This document shows, in pieces, positions 5,948-6,307 of a stretch of 6,307 nucleotides of DNA (positions within the stretch are counted from its first letter, which is position 1; each line of letters opens with the position of its first letter). The DNA is taken from contig JANXZD010000326.1 of the NCBI GenBank assembly GCA_025355705.1, forward strand, positions 1 through 6,307, read 5' to 3'. The DNA is from Bacteroidota bacterium (GTDB taxonomy: Bacteria; Bacteroidota; Ignavibacteria; UBA10030; UBA8401). The notes under the pieces were generated by a model that did not search any database, had not been told where the DNA came from, and was given only the letters and a program-made list of their open reading frames with translations. The position numbers were made by a program, and so were the translations under genes.

Positions 5948-6007
5948 ATGTGTAAGAGATGCCGGAATAAAATAATAAAAAAATCCGAGAATCTGTGGTA
6001 AAATACT

Positions 6008-6307
6008 TTAAAGTTTATTACGATATGCCAATCCAATAGGTGAATATCGAATGGAAAATCCTGTAATAAATTGATTTCTGCTTCCAAGACTGGTGAACAA
6101 TCCAGGTGAAAAGCCCCATAGATCGATCACGCCGGGATAGATGTTCAACCGCACTTTTTCGTTGATACGATTTGAAACCATCAATGATGCGAGAACTGAA
6201 TTCTCTCTATCATAAAATATACCGGCAATATATCCAAGAGAGACGGTAACAGTTCGCGCACCATTGGTAACATCAACCGTACGGAGATCTCGTGCCGCTG
6301 CTCCAAA
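6008..6307 (-). CDS. Unrecognised protein, C-terminal 99 residues (5' end beyond window)
   Basis: The minus strand is open from the window edge to TAA at 6008-6010, giving 99 codons without a start in view. I do not recognise the family. The residue pattern is rich in beta-strand stretches alternating hydrophobic and polar residues, such as RTVTVSLGYIAGIFYD, VRLNIYPGVIDLWGF and FITGFSIRYSPIGLAY, with glycines and aromatics but few helices. It ends in RNKL. Such a pattern would suit a beta-barrel or beta-sandwich protein of the envelope, but this is a guess from composition. Codon use looks like that of the neighbours. Reading through 100 codons with protein-like composition supports it being real. 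Confidence 0.65.
   Translation of the reverse strand, partial: FGAAARDLRTVDVTNGARTVTVSLGYIAGIFYDRENSVLASLMVSNRINEKVRLNIYPGVIDLWGFSPGLFTSLGSRNQFITGFSIRYSPIGLAYRNKL

Noticed and set aside
5746..5955. 69-codon plus-strand frame running from the dehydrogenase through the repeat at 5879-5947
   Set aside because: It is antisense to the conserved SDR N-terminus and then reads through a palindromic element; no ribosome site or family resemblance.

Overview
The window looks like chromosomal DNA of a bacterium from the Bacteroidota/Chlorobi (FCB) side of the tree, with an Ignavibacteria-like lineage as my best guess. This is inference from several things: the gene families present, two Sec-exported peptidases whose signal peptides end in A|Q, weak or absent Shine-Dalgarno sequences on several genes, moderate GC by eye, and intergenic palindromic elements with TGTCATTC ends, which I associate with such genomes. 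No rRNA, tRNA, CRISPR array, transposase or phage gene is visible.

Layout, left to right. At 1-521 (minus) lies the N-terminal part of a Cys/Met-metabolism PLP enzyme (cystathionine gamma-synthase family), cut by the window edge. It is divergent from a secreted M24B Xaa-Pro aminopeptidase at 763-2193 (plus). The 241-bp gap between them holds an operator-like palindrome (558-580) and a strong Shine-Dalgarno just before the plus-strand gene. The aminopeptidase converges on ada (2422-3462, minus), a full-length Ada-type DNA alkylation repair protein and regulator. A 123-bp inverted-repeat element (2237-2359) fills most of the gap between them. Upstream of ada on the same strand, 65 bp away, is an exported DUF885-like putative metallopeptidase (3528-4841). 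Next comes a YdfG-like short-chain dehydrogenase (5067-5843, minus), bracketed by two related palindromic elements in opposite orientation (4921-5060 and 5879-5947). The right edge (6008-6307, minus) is the C-terminal 99 codons of an unrecognised protein.

The genes do not form one pathway. The two exported peptidases could both digest peptides outside the cytoplasm. The DUF885-like gene and ada could share a transcript. The PLP enzyme, Ada and the dehydrogenase are independent cytoplasmic functions. Four of the six genes run on the minus strand from 6307 down to 2422, and the repeat elements sit between likely transcription units. No intergenic gap exceeds 300 bp.

I see no new defence, secretion or biosynthetic system here. 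The most unusual content is the set of three non-coding palindromic elements. They share TGTCATTC termini, and two of them form an inverted pair around the dehydrogenase; the larger of that pair looks like a loop-expanded relative of the smaller.
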